A stretch of 38,268 bases of DNA from NCBI GenBank assembly GCA_046350455.1, contig JAXMAM010000029.1:1-38268 (forward strand), written 5' to 3'. Below, piece after piece: positions 15,748 through 24,219 of the stretch. Both the position numbers and the translations under genes were made by a program. The stretch's first letter is position 1. The number at the start of each line of letters is the position of its first letter. Source of the DNA: CAZXGD01 sp046350455. GTDB lineage: Bacteria > Planctomycetota > Phycisphaerae > Phycisphaerales > SM1A02. Under the pieces are notes generated by a model. It worked only from the letters and a program-made list of their open reading frames with translations. It was not told where the DNA came from and made no database searches.

Positions 15748-17037
15748 CTACGCCATGCGCCGCTTCATGCCCAGCATGCCCACCACGGTGCCCACCACAC
15801 CGATGACACTCAGCACCAGATAGGTGAGCCACAGATCCTCAATGCCCAGGCCGCGCCACGTGGCGCCCTCTGCGGCAGCAATGGCCCACTTGTACGGCGA
15901 GATGTTGCTGGCGATGCGCATGGCGGTGGGCATGATGAACACGGGCACGGTGCCGCCGCCGATCATGGCCAGCACCAGCATGGCAGCCCGGCCAGCGCCC
16001 TGCGCGCCACCCTGCGTGCGGAAGAGCGATGCCAGCACCATCATGATCCCCGTGAAGGCAAATGCTGTCAGCACGGAGGCCACAGCAAAGAGGGGCCAGC
16101 TGGTGACCTTTACGCCAAAGAACATCCAGCCCACCACCACCAGCATCCACTCCAGCGCCATGCAGGTGATAAAGCACGCTGTGGCCTTGCCCAGCAGCAC
16201 CTGCACCGGCTGCAGCGGCGCTGCCAGAAGGCGCAGCAGCGTGCCGCGCTCGCGTTCATCGGCCATGCTGCTGCTGAAGCCCAGCACCGCGCCAAACAGG
16301 CCCCAGGCAATGCCCTGCAGAAAGCTGATGGCAAACATGTTGGTGGGACCGGTCTTGGGCACCTCAACCTGCTTGGTCTGAATCTTGATGGGCGTCCATT
16401 TGCCCATGGCGTTGGTGTTCTGGTCGCGCTCACCGGGCGGGGCCTCTGCCGCGTCCTTCTTGCGCATGGCCTCCACGCGGTCCAGCGCGTTGGTGATGGC
16501 CTGCTGGTCCTCTGCTGGCCAGTCCAGGAGCGCAATGCCCGCCTCCACCTGGCTGAACATGGAGTCCATCTGCGCAGGGTCAGAGAAGCGCTGGAACATG
16601 CTCTGGTAGCCAAACTGATAGAGCTTGCCAGAGAGAAGGCCCGCTTCTGCAGCGCGCGAAGGGTCTGTCACCAGGTCAATGGTGGGCGGTTTGCCGCCAA
16701 ACATGTTGCCAGACTTGGTGTCAAAATCCTCTGGCAGCACCACCAGGGCGGCCACGTTGCTGCGGCGCACCAGGCCTTCGCCCTGCTCGCGGGACTCTGC
16801 CACTGTGACGGTGAACGAACTGTCCGCCTGCATGGCCTTCACAAACTGCTCTGCGGCGCCACCCTTCTTGGCGTTCCACACGGCCACTTCCAGCGGCTTG
16901 GAGTCGCCCCCGCTGCTGAAGATGAACCCAAAGAACAGCGCCACCGCCAGCGGGAAGAGGAATGCAAAGAACGCCGCCATGCGGTCGCGCGCAAGCAGGC
17001 GCAGGTCCTTGGCTGCGATGAGGAATTCTGGGCGCAT
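15748..17037 (-). CDS. ABC-2 type exporter permease
   Basis: 429 residues; ATG at 17037 lies 2 bp after the ATPase stop. The protein begins with a cytoplasmic MRPEFLIAAKDLRLLARDR segment and a first membrane helix (about 20-40). A large extracytoplasmic loop of about 200 residues follows, then five C-terminal helices including FGAVLGFSSSMADERERGTLLRLLAAP, the coupling region typical of ABC2_membrane_3 (YhiH/NatB-like) permeases. Such permeases export lipids, drugs or polymers. The gene is last in a six-gene minus-strand operon whose first four genes are an Mla/MCE system, which suggests transport of a lipid. The big periplasmic loop may contact the MCE or lipoprotein partner (inference). Confidence 0.88.
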   Translation of the reverse strand: MRPEFLIAAKDLRLLARDRMAAFFAFLFPLAVALFFGFIFSSGGDSKPLEVAVWNAKKGGAAEQFVKAMQADSSFTVTVAESREQGEGLVRRSNVAALVVLPEDFDTKSGNMFGGKPPTIDLVTDPSRAAEAGLLSGKLYQFGYQSMFQRFSDPAQMDSMFSQVEAGIALLDWPAEDQQAITNALDRVEAMRKKDAAEAPPGERDQNTNAMGKWTPIKIQTKQVEVPKTGPTNMFAISFLQGIAWGLFGAVLGFSSSMADERERGTLLRLLAAPLQPVQVLLGKATACFITCMALEWMLVVVGWMFFGVKVTSWPLFAVASVLTAFAFTGIMMVLASLFRTQGGAQGAGRAAMLVLAMIGGGTVPVFIMPTAMRIASNISPYKWAIAAAEGATWRGLGIEDLWLTYLVLSVIGVVGTVVGMLGMKRRMA

Positions 17038-17039
17038 GG

Positions 17040-17879
17040 TCAGTCTCGCAGGCTCCGGCCGGTGAGGTTCAGGAAGACGGTCTCTAGGTCGGGCGGCTCG
17101 ATGCGCACGGAGGTTGGCTTGCCATCCTGCAGCACGCGCGCGATCTCCTTGAGCGGATCTCCGGTGGCGATGCGCTGCTCGCCATCCTGCGAGCCCACCA
17201 CCACGGTGCTTTGACCTCCGTGCTTGGCCACCAGCTCTGCCACAGTGCCCACCGCCAGGCACACGCCGTGGTCCACGATGGCCACGCGCTTGCACAGACG
17301 CTGCGCCTCCTCCATGTAGTGCGTGGTGTAGACCACCGTGGTGCCCTGGTCCGCCAGCTGCTGCACTACGTCCAGGATGCTGGCGCGGCTCTGTGGATCC
17401 ACGCCAGCGGTGGGCTCGTCCAGCAGCAGGATGGGCGGATTGTGCACCATGGCGGCCGCCAGATTCAGGCGCCGCTTCATGCCGCCGCTGAAGCCATGCA
17501 CGCGGTCCTTGGCGCGCGGCAAGAGCCCCACCATGTCAAGCAGCTGGTCTGCGCGCTGCACAGCGTCGGGCACGCCATAGAGGCCTGCCAGAAAGGTGAG
17601 GTTCTCGCGCGCAGTCAGTTGTTCGTACAGCGCCAGCTGCTGCGGAGCCAGGCCAATGGCGCGGCGCGCCTCTGGATTGGTGGGCTGTCCCTGCCCGCCC
17701 AGATCCACGGTGCCAGAGTCTGGCGTCAAGAGGCCAGTGCAGATGGCCATGGCCGTGCTCTTGCCAGCGCCGTTTGGCCCCAGGAGGCCGAACACCTGCC
17801 CGCGCTCTGCGGTGAAGGACAAGCCGTTCAGCGCCTGGATGGCGCCGAAACGCTTGTAAAGGTTGTGGGCGACGATCAT
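17040..17879 (-). CDS. ABC-2 type exporter ATP-binding protein
   Basis: 279 residues from the ATG at 17879, chosen because it overlaps the preceding stop as ATGA; an in-frame extension to 17975 would run far into the lipoprotein gene. Walker A GLLGPNGAGKST (about 36-47), Q-loop APQQ, signature FSGGMKRR, Walker B ILLLDEPTAGVDP and H-loop TTHYMEEA are all intact, so it should hydrolyse ATP. The C-terminal extension (about 215-279, ending in PPDLETVFLNLTGR) is typical of DrrA/CcmA-type exporter ATPases. It pairs with the downstream permease (2-bp gap) and is translationally coupled to the MCE-associated lipoprotein gene. Confidence 0.92.
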   Translation of the reverse strand: MIVAHNLYKRFGAIQALNGLSFTAERGQVFGLLGPNGAGKSTAMAICTGLLTPDSGTVDLGGQGQPTNPEARRAIGLAPQQLALYEQLTARENLTFLAGLYGVPDAVQRADQLLDMVGLLPRAKDRVHGFSGGMKRRLNLAAAMVHNPPILLLDEPTAGVDPQSRASILDVVQQLADQGTTVVYTTHYMEEAQRLCKRVAIVDHGVCLAVGTVAELVAKHGGQSTVVVGSQDGEQRIATGDPLKEIARVLQDGKPTSVRIEPPDLETVFLNLTGRSLRD

Positions 17880-18562
17880 TTGGCAGTGGCCTGCGACGGC
17901 TTCTTGGGAGGCGCCAACGGAGGAACGTCCTGGGCGCGCAGCTTGTTGGCCAGCTGCGCCAGCCACTCGTTCCACGCTACCTGCAAACCCGCGGCCACGG
18001 CGTCGGCGGTGTCGGCCGTGACTGGCGCGGTGGTGGTCAGGCTGTACTCGGTGATGATGGCCACAGGGTTCTGGGTGGGATCCAGCAGGAACGCCCGGCC
18101 AGCGATGGTGGCTGTTCCAGCGCCCTTGTCGTCAAAGGTGGCGCCCAGCGTGGAGATGCTCAGCTTGAGCTCGTAGCCCAGCACCGTGGTGAACGCTGGT
18201 CCCACCACCTGGTCAAACACGTGCTCGGCCTGCAGCCGCTCGATGCAGCTTGCTCCCAGCAGGACCGCTGGCTCTGTGACGAACGCCGCATAGGGATCCA
18301 CGCGCATCTGGTTGTTGGCGTACCCATAGACAAACTGCGATTGGCTGTAGGGCGGCGCGATGCCCACGCCGCTCAGGCGCAGCAGGCCTGGGTGCGGCTT
18401 GGAGGTGGCCGCCGCAGCGGTGGGCGTGCCAGGCGCCATGGTGAACATGGTCTGGCTCGTGTAGGGCTGCGAGAGGCAGCCGCATGAAAGCAGCATGGCG
18501 GCCGAGGCCGCTGTGGCACCCAAGCAGGACGCAAGCCGGGCGATGCGTGAAGAATGGTTCAC
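17876..18562 (-). CDS. ABC-type transport auxiliary lipoprotein (PqiC-like)
   Basis: 228 residues from a GTG start that overlaps the MlaD stop by 4 bp. The signal peptide ends in a lipobox (MLLSC, Cys27), so the protein is a lipoprotein. The body resembles the ABC_trans_aux/PqiC family: LRLSGVGIAPPYSQSQFVYGYANNQMRVDPYAAFVTEPAVLL, a hydrophobic ladder before it, and an elongated alpha/beta domain to about 200. PqiC-type lipoproteins sit at the outer membrane as part of MCE lipid-transport bridges. Its place directly after mlaD and before an ABC-2 pair suggests it serves both. Confidence 0.75.
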   Translation of the reverse strand: MNHSSRIARLASCLGATAASAAMLLSCGCLSQPYTSQTMFTMAPGTPTAAAATSKPHPGLLRLSGVGIAPPYSQSQFVYGYANNQMRVDPYAAFVTEPAVLLGASCIERLQAEHVFDQVVGPAFTTVLGYELKLSISTLGATFDDKGAGTATIAGRAFLLDPTQNPVAIITEYSLTTTAPVTADTADAVAAGLQVAWNEWLAQLANKLRAQDVPPLAPPKKPSQATAK

Positions 18563-19359
18563 TTGGAGGTCCCTCCTGGATTGCTGGGCGGCAGGCGCGG
18601 TGGTGGCGCGCCAAAGATCAGTCCGCCCATGTCGGTCTTGGCGCGCTCGCTCACCTGCTCCAGGTTTCCTGCAAGTTCGCGCATCTGCTGGATGAGCAGG
18701 AAGATGTCCGTGCGGTTCTGCGCCACCATGTCGTTCACGTTGTCCACCAGCGAATCTGCGTTGGCAAAGAACTGGTCCACCCGCTTCACAGTGCCTGCAA
18801 AGTCTGTCTTTGCAAGATTCTCCGACACCTTCTCCAGCGAAGCGATCAGCCTGTCCATGGTGCTAGCTGCTGACGGGATGTAGGTGTACTGCGGCGTCCA
18901 CGGAAACTCGGGTGGCTTGGCGTGACTATCGGGCACGATGGTCAGCTCGATGTACGCGCCACCCGTGATGCCCGCCATGGATGGCTGCGCGCGCAGGCCC
19001 TGCTTGGGCCCCTCCTCCAGCACGCGGCGGAGGTCGTCTGCGGAATTGAACACCTTGGACTCCACCACGAAGTACACCGTGACCCACTCGTCGTAGGGCT
19101 TGCGGCTGAAGATCTGGTCTGCTGCGCCGTAAGTGATGTTGGGGAACCCAAAGCTGGTGATCTGCCCCACTGGCACGCCGTGGAACATGACTGGAGACCC
19201 CACCTGCAGCCCCTTGGCGGAACCCACAATGTAGGTCTCGCACTTGACTCGCGGTGCGAACAGCGATCCGGATGAAAGCACGATGAGCAGAACGACCAAC
19301 ACGGCGGTGGAGACCAGCGTGAAGATGCCCACGTTGCGGTAGTAGTTGCGGGAAGTCAT
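18559..19359 (-). CDS. mlaD: MlaD-like MCE-domain protein
   Basis: 266 residues. One N-terminal transmembrane helix (about 11-30), then a single MCE domain (about 38-140) with GSAKGLQVGSPVMFHGVPVGQI and a C-terminal helical region (about 155-240, alternating hydrophobics) that should form the tube or needle of an MCE hexamer. The tail is proline-rich. MCE proteins sit in the periplasm and carry phospholipids or other lipids between membranes using the MlaEF ABC transporter. It overlaps mlaF by 4 bp upstream and the PqiC-like gene by 4 bp downstream. Confidence 0.92.
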   Translation of the reverse strand: MTSRNYYRNVGIFTLVSTAVLVVLLIVLSSGSLFAPRVKCETYIVGSAKGLQVGSPVMFHGVPVGQITSFGFPNITYGAADQIFSRKPYDEWVTVYFVVESKVFNSADDLRRVLEEGPKQGLRAQPSMAGITGGAYIELTIVPDSHAKPPEFPWTPQYTYIPSAASTMDRLIASLEKVSENLAKTDFAGTVKRVDQFFANADSLVDNVNDMVAQNRTDIFLLIQQMRELAGNLEQVSERAKTDMGGLIFGAPPPRLPPSNPGGTSK

Positions 19360-20144
19360 GCCTTGCCCTCTGCAGCCGCTGCGGGTGCCTGCCGCGGCTC
19401 GCGGTTCATGAATGCATGCACAAACGGGTTGGTGGAGCTGCGCAGCTCTGCTGGCGAGCCCAGCGCCACCATGGTGCCAGCGTCGCGGTCAAGCAGCACC
19501 ATGCGCCCGGCGATGCGGAAGATGCTTGGAAGATCATGCGTGACCACCACAAAGGTGGTGCCCAGGCTGGCGTTCAGGGTGCGCAGCAGGTCATCCAGGT
19601 CCGAAGCCGTGATGGGGTCCAGGCCAGCGCTGGGCTCGTCCAGGAACACTAGCGGCGGGTCCAGCGCCAGCGCGCGCGCGATGGCCGCGCGCTTGGCCAT
19701 GCCGCCGGAGATCTCGGAAGGCAGCAGGTCCGCGCTGTCTGCCAGACCCACCAGCGCCAGCTTGCCAAGCGCGGCTGCGCGCGCCACCTCTGGCGGCAGG
19801 CTGGTGTACGAGCGCAGCGGCAGCATGACGTTCTGCAGCACGGACTGGCCACCCCAGAGCGCGCCGCCCTGGTAGCTCACGCCAAAGCGGGTGCGCAGGT
19901 CGTCGAATCCATCCTCGGCCATTCCCACCAGCTCCATGCCATCCAGTGTGATGCTTCCGCCCATGGCCGGCACCAGGCCGATGAGCGTGTCAAGCAGCGT
20001 GGACTTGCCGCTGCCAGAGCCGCCCGCCACCACAAAGATCTCGCCGCGCCGGATGGAAAAGGTCAGCCCCTTCTGCACCACCTTGCTGCCATAGCCGATG
20101 GCCGCGTCCTTCAGCACGATGATGTCGTCGGTGGCGGGTGGCAT
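19356..20144 (-). CDS. mlaF: MlaF-like ABC transporter ATP-binding protein
   Basis: 262 residues. Walker A GGSGSGKSTLL (about 42-52), Q-loop/YQ region VSYQGGALWGGQSVLQNVMLP characteristic of MlaF/TtgA-type ATPases, signature ISGGMAKR, Walker B LVFLDEPSAGLDP, H-loop VVTHDL. It powers the MlaE permease. It starts 3 bp after mlaE ends and overlaps mlaD by 4 bp. Confidence 0.93.
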   Translation of the reverse strand: MPPATDDIIVLKDAAIGYGSKVVQKGLTFSIRRGEIFVVAGGSGSGKSTLLDTLIGLVPAMGGSITLDGMELVGMAEDGFDDLRTRFGVSYQGGALWGGQSVLQNVMLPLRSYTSLPPEVARAAALGKLALVGLADSADLLPSEISGGMAKRAAIARALALDPPLVFLDEPSAGLDPITASDLDDLLRTLNASLGTTFVVVTHDLPSIFRIAGRMVLLDRDAGTMVALGSPAELRSSTNPFVHAFMNREPRQAPAAAAEGKA

Positions 20145-20147
20145 GGG

Positions 20148-21239
20148 TCAGATGTCCAGTGCGTAGAACAGGGCGCTGAACACGCCGTCGGCCACGATGA
20201 GGAACACGATGCTCATGACCACGGCGCGCGTGGTGGCGTCGCCCACCGCGCTGGGACCTTCTTTGGTGCGCAGGCCGCTGATGCAGCCCACCGACGCGAC
20301 GATGAAGCCAAACACCACCACCTTGAGCGTGGCAAAGAGGAACGCCGAGACGTCAATGGAGTCCTTGACATCCTGGAAGTACAGCGTGAGCGACATGTTC
20401 ACCTGCGTGCGCAGCACCACGTAGCCGCCCATGAGGCCTGCCAGCGAGGTGAACCACGAGAGCAGCGGCATGGTGAACATCAGCGCCAGGATGCGCGGCG
20501 CCACCAGGTAGCGCACCGGGTCAATGCCAAACGTGGTGTACGCGTCCAGCTCCTGGGTGACCTTCATGGTGCCCAGCTCTGCGGCAAACGCGCTGCCTGA
20601 GCGGCCTGCGATGAGGATGGCGGTGATGAGCGGCCCCAGCTCGCGCACGATGGCCACGCCCATGACGTTGGGCACCATGCTGCCAGCGCCGTACTGCTGC
20701 ATGGGAGGCAGCACCTCATAGGCGATGATCCAGCCGATGATGAAGCCCAGCAGCAGGTTGACGCCCATGGCGTCCATGCCGCTGTTGGCGGCCGAGCGCA
20801 CCCAGTCAACCCAGCGCACCTGCCGCAAGTGCATGAAGCCCCACGGCACAGCCACCAGGCACCTGCCAAAGTAGTACAGGTTGGTCTGCGCGGACTCCCA
20901 TCGCTCCGCGGCGCTGCGGCCCAAGGCTGCCAGGTACCCGTCGCGCGGAGGTTCCGCGGGCGCTGCCTTGGCTGCGGCGATGGTGCGGAGCAGCGAGCCC
21001 ACTGCGTCGTTTGCGCCCTCCAGCGTGCACGCACCACCCTGCGCCTGGATGCGGCGCTGCAGCACGCCGATGACGCCAGCCGCTGTGGAGTCCATGGCGG
21101 TGACCGCAGCCAGATCAATCACCAACTGGCGCGGCGGCTGGAGGAGCGCCTGCTGCAGTACAGCGCCTGACTGCTGCTGCAGCCACGCGCCGTCCACACG
21201 CCCTTCCAGCTTGATGATGGCGGTCTGCGGCTGCCCCAT
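20148..21239 (-). CDS. mlaE: MlaE-like permease fused to an N-terminal STAS (MlaB-like) domain
   Basis: 363 residues. The first 95 or so form a STAS domain with the MlaB-type signature AVTAMDSTAAGVIGVL. From about 120 the MlaE/YrbE permease begins, with the conserved segments LIAGRSGSAFAAELGTMKVTQELDAY and a C-terminal FGFIVASVGCISGLRTKEGPSAVG. In E. coli MlaB and MlaE are separate; this fusion occurs in several phyla. The protein is the inner-membrane channel of an MCE lipid transporter. It begins 42 bp after the DHDPS-family gene on the same strand and heads the operon mlaE-mlaF-mlaD-lipoprotein-ABC ATPase-ABC-2 permease. Confidence 0.93.
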   Translation of the reverse strand: MGQPQTAIIKLEGRVDGAWLQQQSGAVLQQALLQPPRQLVIDLAAVTAMDSTAAGVIGVLQRRIQAQGGACTLEGANDAVGSLLRTIAAAKAAPAEPPRDGYLAALGRSAAERWESAQTNLYYFGRCLVAVPWGFMHLRQVRWVDWVRSAANSGMDAMGVNLLLGFIIGWIIAYEVLPPMQQYGAGSMVPNVMGVAIVRELGPLITAILIAGRSGSAFAAELGTMKVTQELDAYTTFGIDPVRYLVAPRILALMFTMPLLSWFTSLAGLMGGYVVLRTQVNMSLTLYFQDVKDSIDVSAFLFATLKVVVFGFIVASVGCISGLRTKEGPSAVGDATTRAVVMSIVFLIVADGVFSALFYALDI

Positions 21240-21281
21240 GCCGCGCGGAGCATACGCACCAGCAGGCTGACGGGCGTTCGA

Positions 21282-22193
21282 CTACCGCGCGATGGCCGGG
21301 CGCACCTTCATGCAGGCGTCAATCACGCTCATGGCCTTGTCCCGCACTGGGCCAGCCAACGGAAAGCGCGGCAGGCGCAGGCGTTCATTGCCCCAGCCAG
21401 CGCGGGCCTGCGTCAGCTTCACCAGATGCACAAACTCTGGCACAGCATCCAGCCGCAGGAGCGGCAGGAACCACTGGTAGAGCTCGTCCGCCTCTTCAGC
21501 GCGGCCAGTCATGGCCAGGTCCCACAGGCGCACGGTCTCGGCTGGAAAGGCGTTCACCAGGCCAGCAATCCAGCCCTCTGCGCCCGCGGCAGCGCCTTCC
21601 AGCGCCATGTCGTCAATGCCCACGAACAGCGCCAGGCGGTCCCCAAGGCGGTGCCGCAACGCGGTCATGCGCCGGATGTCGCCCGAGGACTCCTTGATGG
21701 CATGGAGGTTGGCATGCGCCGTGGCCAGCTCCTGCACCTGCTCTGGGAGCACGTCTGCGCCATAGGCGATTGGGTTGTTGTAGAGCATGCAGCCAAGCGG
21801 CGTGCTCTCAAAGATGGTGCCAAAATGGGCGCGCATCTCGCGCCAGGATCCCTGGTACGCATAGGGCGGCAGCACCATGAGGCCCCGGCAGCCGCACGCG
21901 TGGGCTGCCTGGGCTATCTCCACCGCCTGGCGCGTGCCGCATGCACCCACAGCCGCCACCACGGGCACCTGCACAGCCTGCACCGCAGCCTGCCAGAGGG
22001 CGCGCTTCTCATCCAGCGACAGCAGCCCGCCCTCCCCCAGGCTGCCCGGCGTCACCAGGCCCTGGCACCCATGGCCCACCATCCATGCCGCGTGGCGCTG
22101 GAAGAGCTCCACGTCCACCGTGTCGTCCGCCTTCCACGGTGTGGTGATGGCTGGGAAGACGCCGGTCCAGTCAGTGCGCTGCATGGTGGTCAT
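21282..22193 (-). CDS. DHDPS-family aldolase/deaminase, probably pyrroline-4-hydroxy-2-carboxylate deaminase
   Basis: 303 residues, the normal length. The class I aldolase-fold has Schiff-base Lys167 (AIKESSGD) and catalytic Tyr138 (MLYNNP). The usual GTTGE loop reads GSLGEGG (51-57), so it is not a housekeeping DapA. It overlaps the upstream epimerase gene as ATGA. Proline racemase-type epimerase next to a DHDPS-family enzyme is the standard arrangement of bacterial trans-4-hydroxyproline catabolism. In that pathway this enzyme deaminates 1-pyrroline-4-hydroxy-2-carboxylate to alpha-ketoglutarate semialdehyde. The oxidase and semialdehyde dehydrogenase of the pathway are not in the window. 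N-acetylneuraminate lyase or KDG aldolase activity is the alternative. Confidence 0.8.
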   Translation of the reverse strand: MTTMQRTDWTGVFPAITTPWKADDTVDVELFQRHAAWMVGHGCQGLVTPGSLGEGGLLSLDEKRALWQAAVQAVQVPVVAAVGACGTRQAVEIAQAAHACGCRGLMVLPPYAYQGSWREMRAHFGTIFESTPLGCMLYNNPIAYGADVLPEQVQELATAHANLHAIKESSGDIRRMTALRHRLGDRLALFVGIDDMALEGAAAGAEGWIAGLVNAFPAETVRLWDLAMTGRAEEADELYQWFLPLLRLDAVPEFVHLVKLTQARAGWGNERLRLPRFPLAGPVRDKAMSVIDACMKVRPAIAR

Positions 22194-23142
22194 GGGGTGA
22201 TGCCGTGGCGATAGGGGTCGTCGGACTCAAGGATCAGGTCGCATTCGCCGGTGATCCAGGCGCGGCCGCTCACCGTGGGCAGCACGCCGCCGTCCGGGGC
22301 TGGTTCATACCACGCCTCAAAGACGCTGCCGATCACGCTCTCCTGCCGCCAGCGTTCGCCGGGCTGCAGTTCTCCGCGCGCAGCCAGGCACGCCAGCGCT
22401 GCGCTGGTGCCTGTGCCGCAGGGCGAGCGGTCGTATGCGCCGCCAGGGCAGAGCACATAGCTGCGGCCATGGTTGGCAGCGTGGCGCGGCTCTGCCAGGA
22501 GCTCCACGTGGTCCACGGGCCGCCCTTCCAGCATGCCCAGGCCAGCGGCCTCCACGGCGTGCCGCACTTGCCAGGCCAGTTGCTCCAGCGCGGGCACATT
22601 GCCCACGTCCACCGCAGCCCGTGGTCATGGCACAGCGCAAAGCCGTTGCCACCCCATGCGATGTCCACATGCACCACCTTGCCGCCCGGCAGCTTCAGCG
22701 GCACGTCCAGCTGCTGCACGTAGGAGCGCACGTTGCGCACCGCCACGCTGGGTGCGCCAGCGGCGTGCTCCTGCAACGTGGCCAGCACTGGCCCCACAGG
22801 GGTGTCCAGCTGCACCGGGCCAGGCTGCAGCTGCGCTAGGTGGGCCAGCGTGCGCACCACGCCCATGGTGCCGTGGCCGCACATGCCCAGCACGTCCACG
22901 TTGTTGAAGAAGATCACCCCTGCCACGCTCGGCGGGCGCTCTGGTGGCAACAGCAGGGCGCCCACCAGAATGCTGCTGCCGCGCGGTTCGCAGACCACCG
23001 CGCGCCGGAACCACGCGCCGCTGGTGGCCAGCGCCTGCGCCTTCTGGGCCATGGTGGCGCCGGGCAGCGTGGGCGCCCCACCCACCACCACGCGGGTGGG
23101 CTCCCCTTCTGTGTGGCTGTCAATCACGCGCACGCGCTGCAT
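22190..23142 (-). pseudogene. 4-hydroxyproline 2-epimerase (proline racemase family) with a single-base frameshift
   Basis: The start at 23142 gives the family N-terminus RVRVIDSHTEGEPTRVV. The first catalytic Cys is Cys88 (GMCGHGT). The frame is normal to about 22614 (..GNGFALCHDHGLR) and then becomes nonsense. The -1 frame takes over with VDVGNVPALEQLAWQV and keeps the second catalytic Cys (DRSPCGTGTSA) to the stop at 22190. Restoring one G at 22612-22614 would rejoin everything into about 316 residues, a full-length enzyme, so this is a very recent mutation or a sequencing error. Both Cys present points to an epimerase/racemase, not a 3-hydroxyproline dehydratase. The gene is coupled to the DHDPS-family gene (ATGA). 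Confidence 0.82.
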
Positions 23143-23187
23143 GCAGCCAAGGTAGCCGCCACTGGTATGACATGCACGGAGCAACTC

Positions 23188-24111
23188 ATGGACCGCCGGA
23201 CCTTTCTACACACCAGCGTCGTCGTCGGCGCCACCCTTGGCGTGGCTCGGCTGGGGCACTCGCATGACCAGGCAGAGGGCAAGGGCGGCGCGGGAGGCGC
23301 GGGAGGCGCACAAGGCTCTGCAGGCGCACAGCCTGCACCCGCCGCACCGGCCTTGAAGGGCCGGCTCAAGCAGTCTGTCTGCCGCTGGTGCTACGGCGGC
23401 ATGCAGCTGGACGCGCTCTGCGCCGCTGCCAAGACCATGGGCCTGCAGAGCGTGGAGCTGCTTTCCGAGAACGAATGGCCTGTGACTGCAGCGCACGGCC
23501 TGAAGTGCGCCGTGGCCAACGGCCCAGGCGGCATCACCCGCGGCTGGAACGACCCCGCCATGCACGACGAGCTGGTGCGCAACAGCGAGCGCCTCCTGCC
23601 GCTGGTGGCCGCAGCGGGTATTCCCAACATGATTGTGTTCAGCGGCAACCGCAACGGCATGAGCGACGCAGATGGCCTGCGCAACTGCGCCACCGGCCTG
23701 GCCCGCATCATGCCGCTGGCAGAGAAGCACGGCGTGACGGTCATCATGGAGCTCCTGAACAGCCGCGTGGACCACAAGGACTACATGTGCGACCACACGC
23801 CCTGGGGCGTGGCGCTGTGCAAGGCCGTGAAGAGCGACCGCTTCCGCCTGCTCTACGACATCTATCACATGCAGATCATGGAGGGCGACCTCATCCGCAC
23901 CATCCGTGACAACGCTCCGTACCTGGCGCACTTCCACACGGCTGGCAACCCTGGCCGGAGCAACCTGGACAACACCCAGGAGCTGGACTACCGCGGCATC
24001 TGCGCTGCCATCGTGGAGACGGGCTACACCGGCTATCTGGGCCAGGAGTTCCTGCCACGCGGCGACGCCATGACTGCGCTGCGCAACGCGGTGCAGCTGT
24101 GCGACGTGTGA
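23188..24111 (+). CDS. Tat-signal hydroxypyruvate-isomerase-like TIM-barrel protein
   Basis: 307 residues from ATG 23188, which is preceded by cggagc. The N-terminus MDRRTFLHTSVVVGATLGVA is a twin-arginine signal, then a Gly/Ala/Pro-rich spacer to about 55. The rest is an AP-endonuclease-2/xylose-isomerase-like barrel of the Hyi type. Likely metal ligands are Glu in VIMELLN, Asp in LLYDIYHMQ, His in HFHTAGNPGRSN and Glu in YLGQEFLP. Hyi interconverts hydroxypyruvate and tartronate semialdehyde, but planctomycete genomes have many exported Hyi-like proteins of unknown substrate. It is divergent from the epimerase gene with a 45-bp gap; an extended -10-like TGGTATGAC lies at 23163-23171. Confidence 0.85.
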   Translation: MDRRTFLHTSVVVGATLGVARLGHSHDQAEGKGGAGGAGGAQGSAGAQPAPAAPALKGRLKQSVCRWCYGGMQLDALCAAAKTMGLQSVELLSENEWPVTAAHGLKCAVANGPGGITRGWNDPAMHDELVRNSERLLPLVAAAGIPNMIVFSGNRNGMSDADGLRNCATGLARIMPLAEKHGVTVIMELLNSRVDHKDYMCDHTPWGVALCKAVKSDRFRLLYDIYHMQIMEGDLIRTIRDNAPYLAHFHTAGNPGRSNLDNTQELDYRGICAAIVETGYTGYLGQEFLPRGDAMTALRNAVQLCDV

Positions 24112-24142
24112 CCCAAGCCCGTTCACCACACCCGCAAAAACA

Positions 24143-24170
24143 ACGCAGGCCTGCGCGAACAGGCCTGCGT
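24143..24170 (-). terminator. Rho-independent terminator of the small lipoprotein gene
   Basis: A perfect 11-bp stem acgcaggcctg (24143-24153/24160-24170) with a 6-nt loop, followed on the minus strand by G and then five T (24136-24140). The symmetrical stem may also stop transcripts from the plus-strand isomerase gene. Confidence 0.88.
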
Positions 24171-24219
24171 GGAGATTCGTGTGCACCCAGCAGCGCCCCC
24201 GCTGCCAGGCAAGCGGCCG

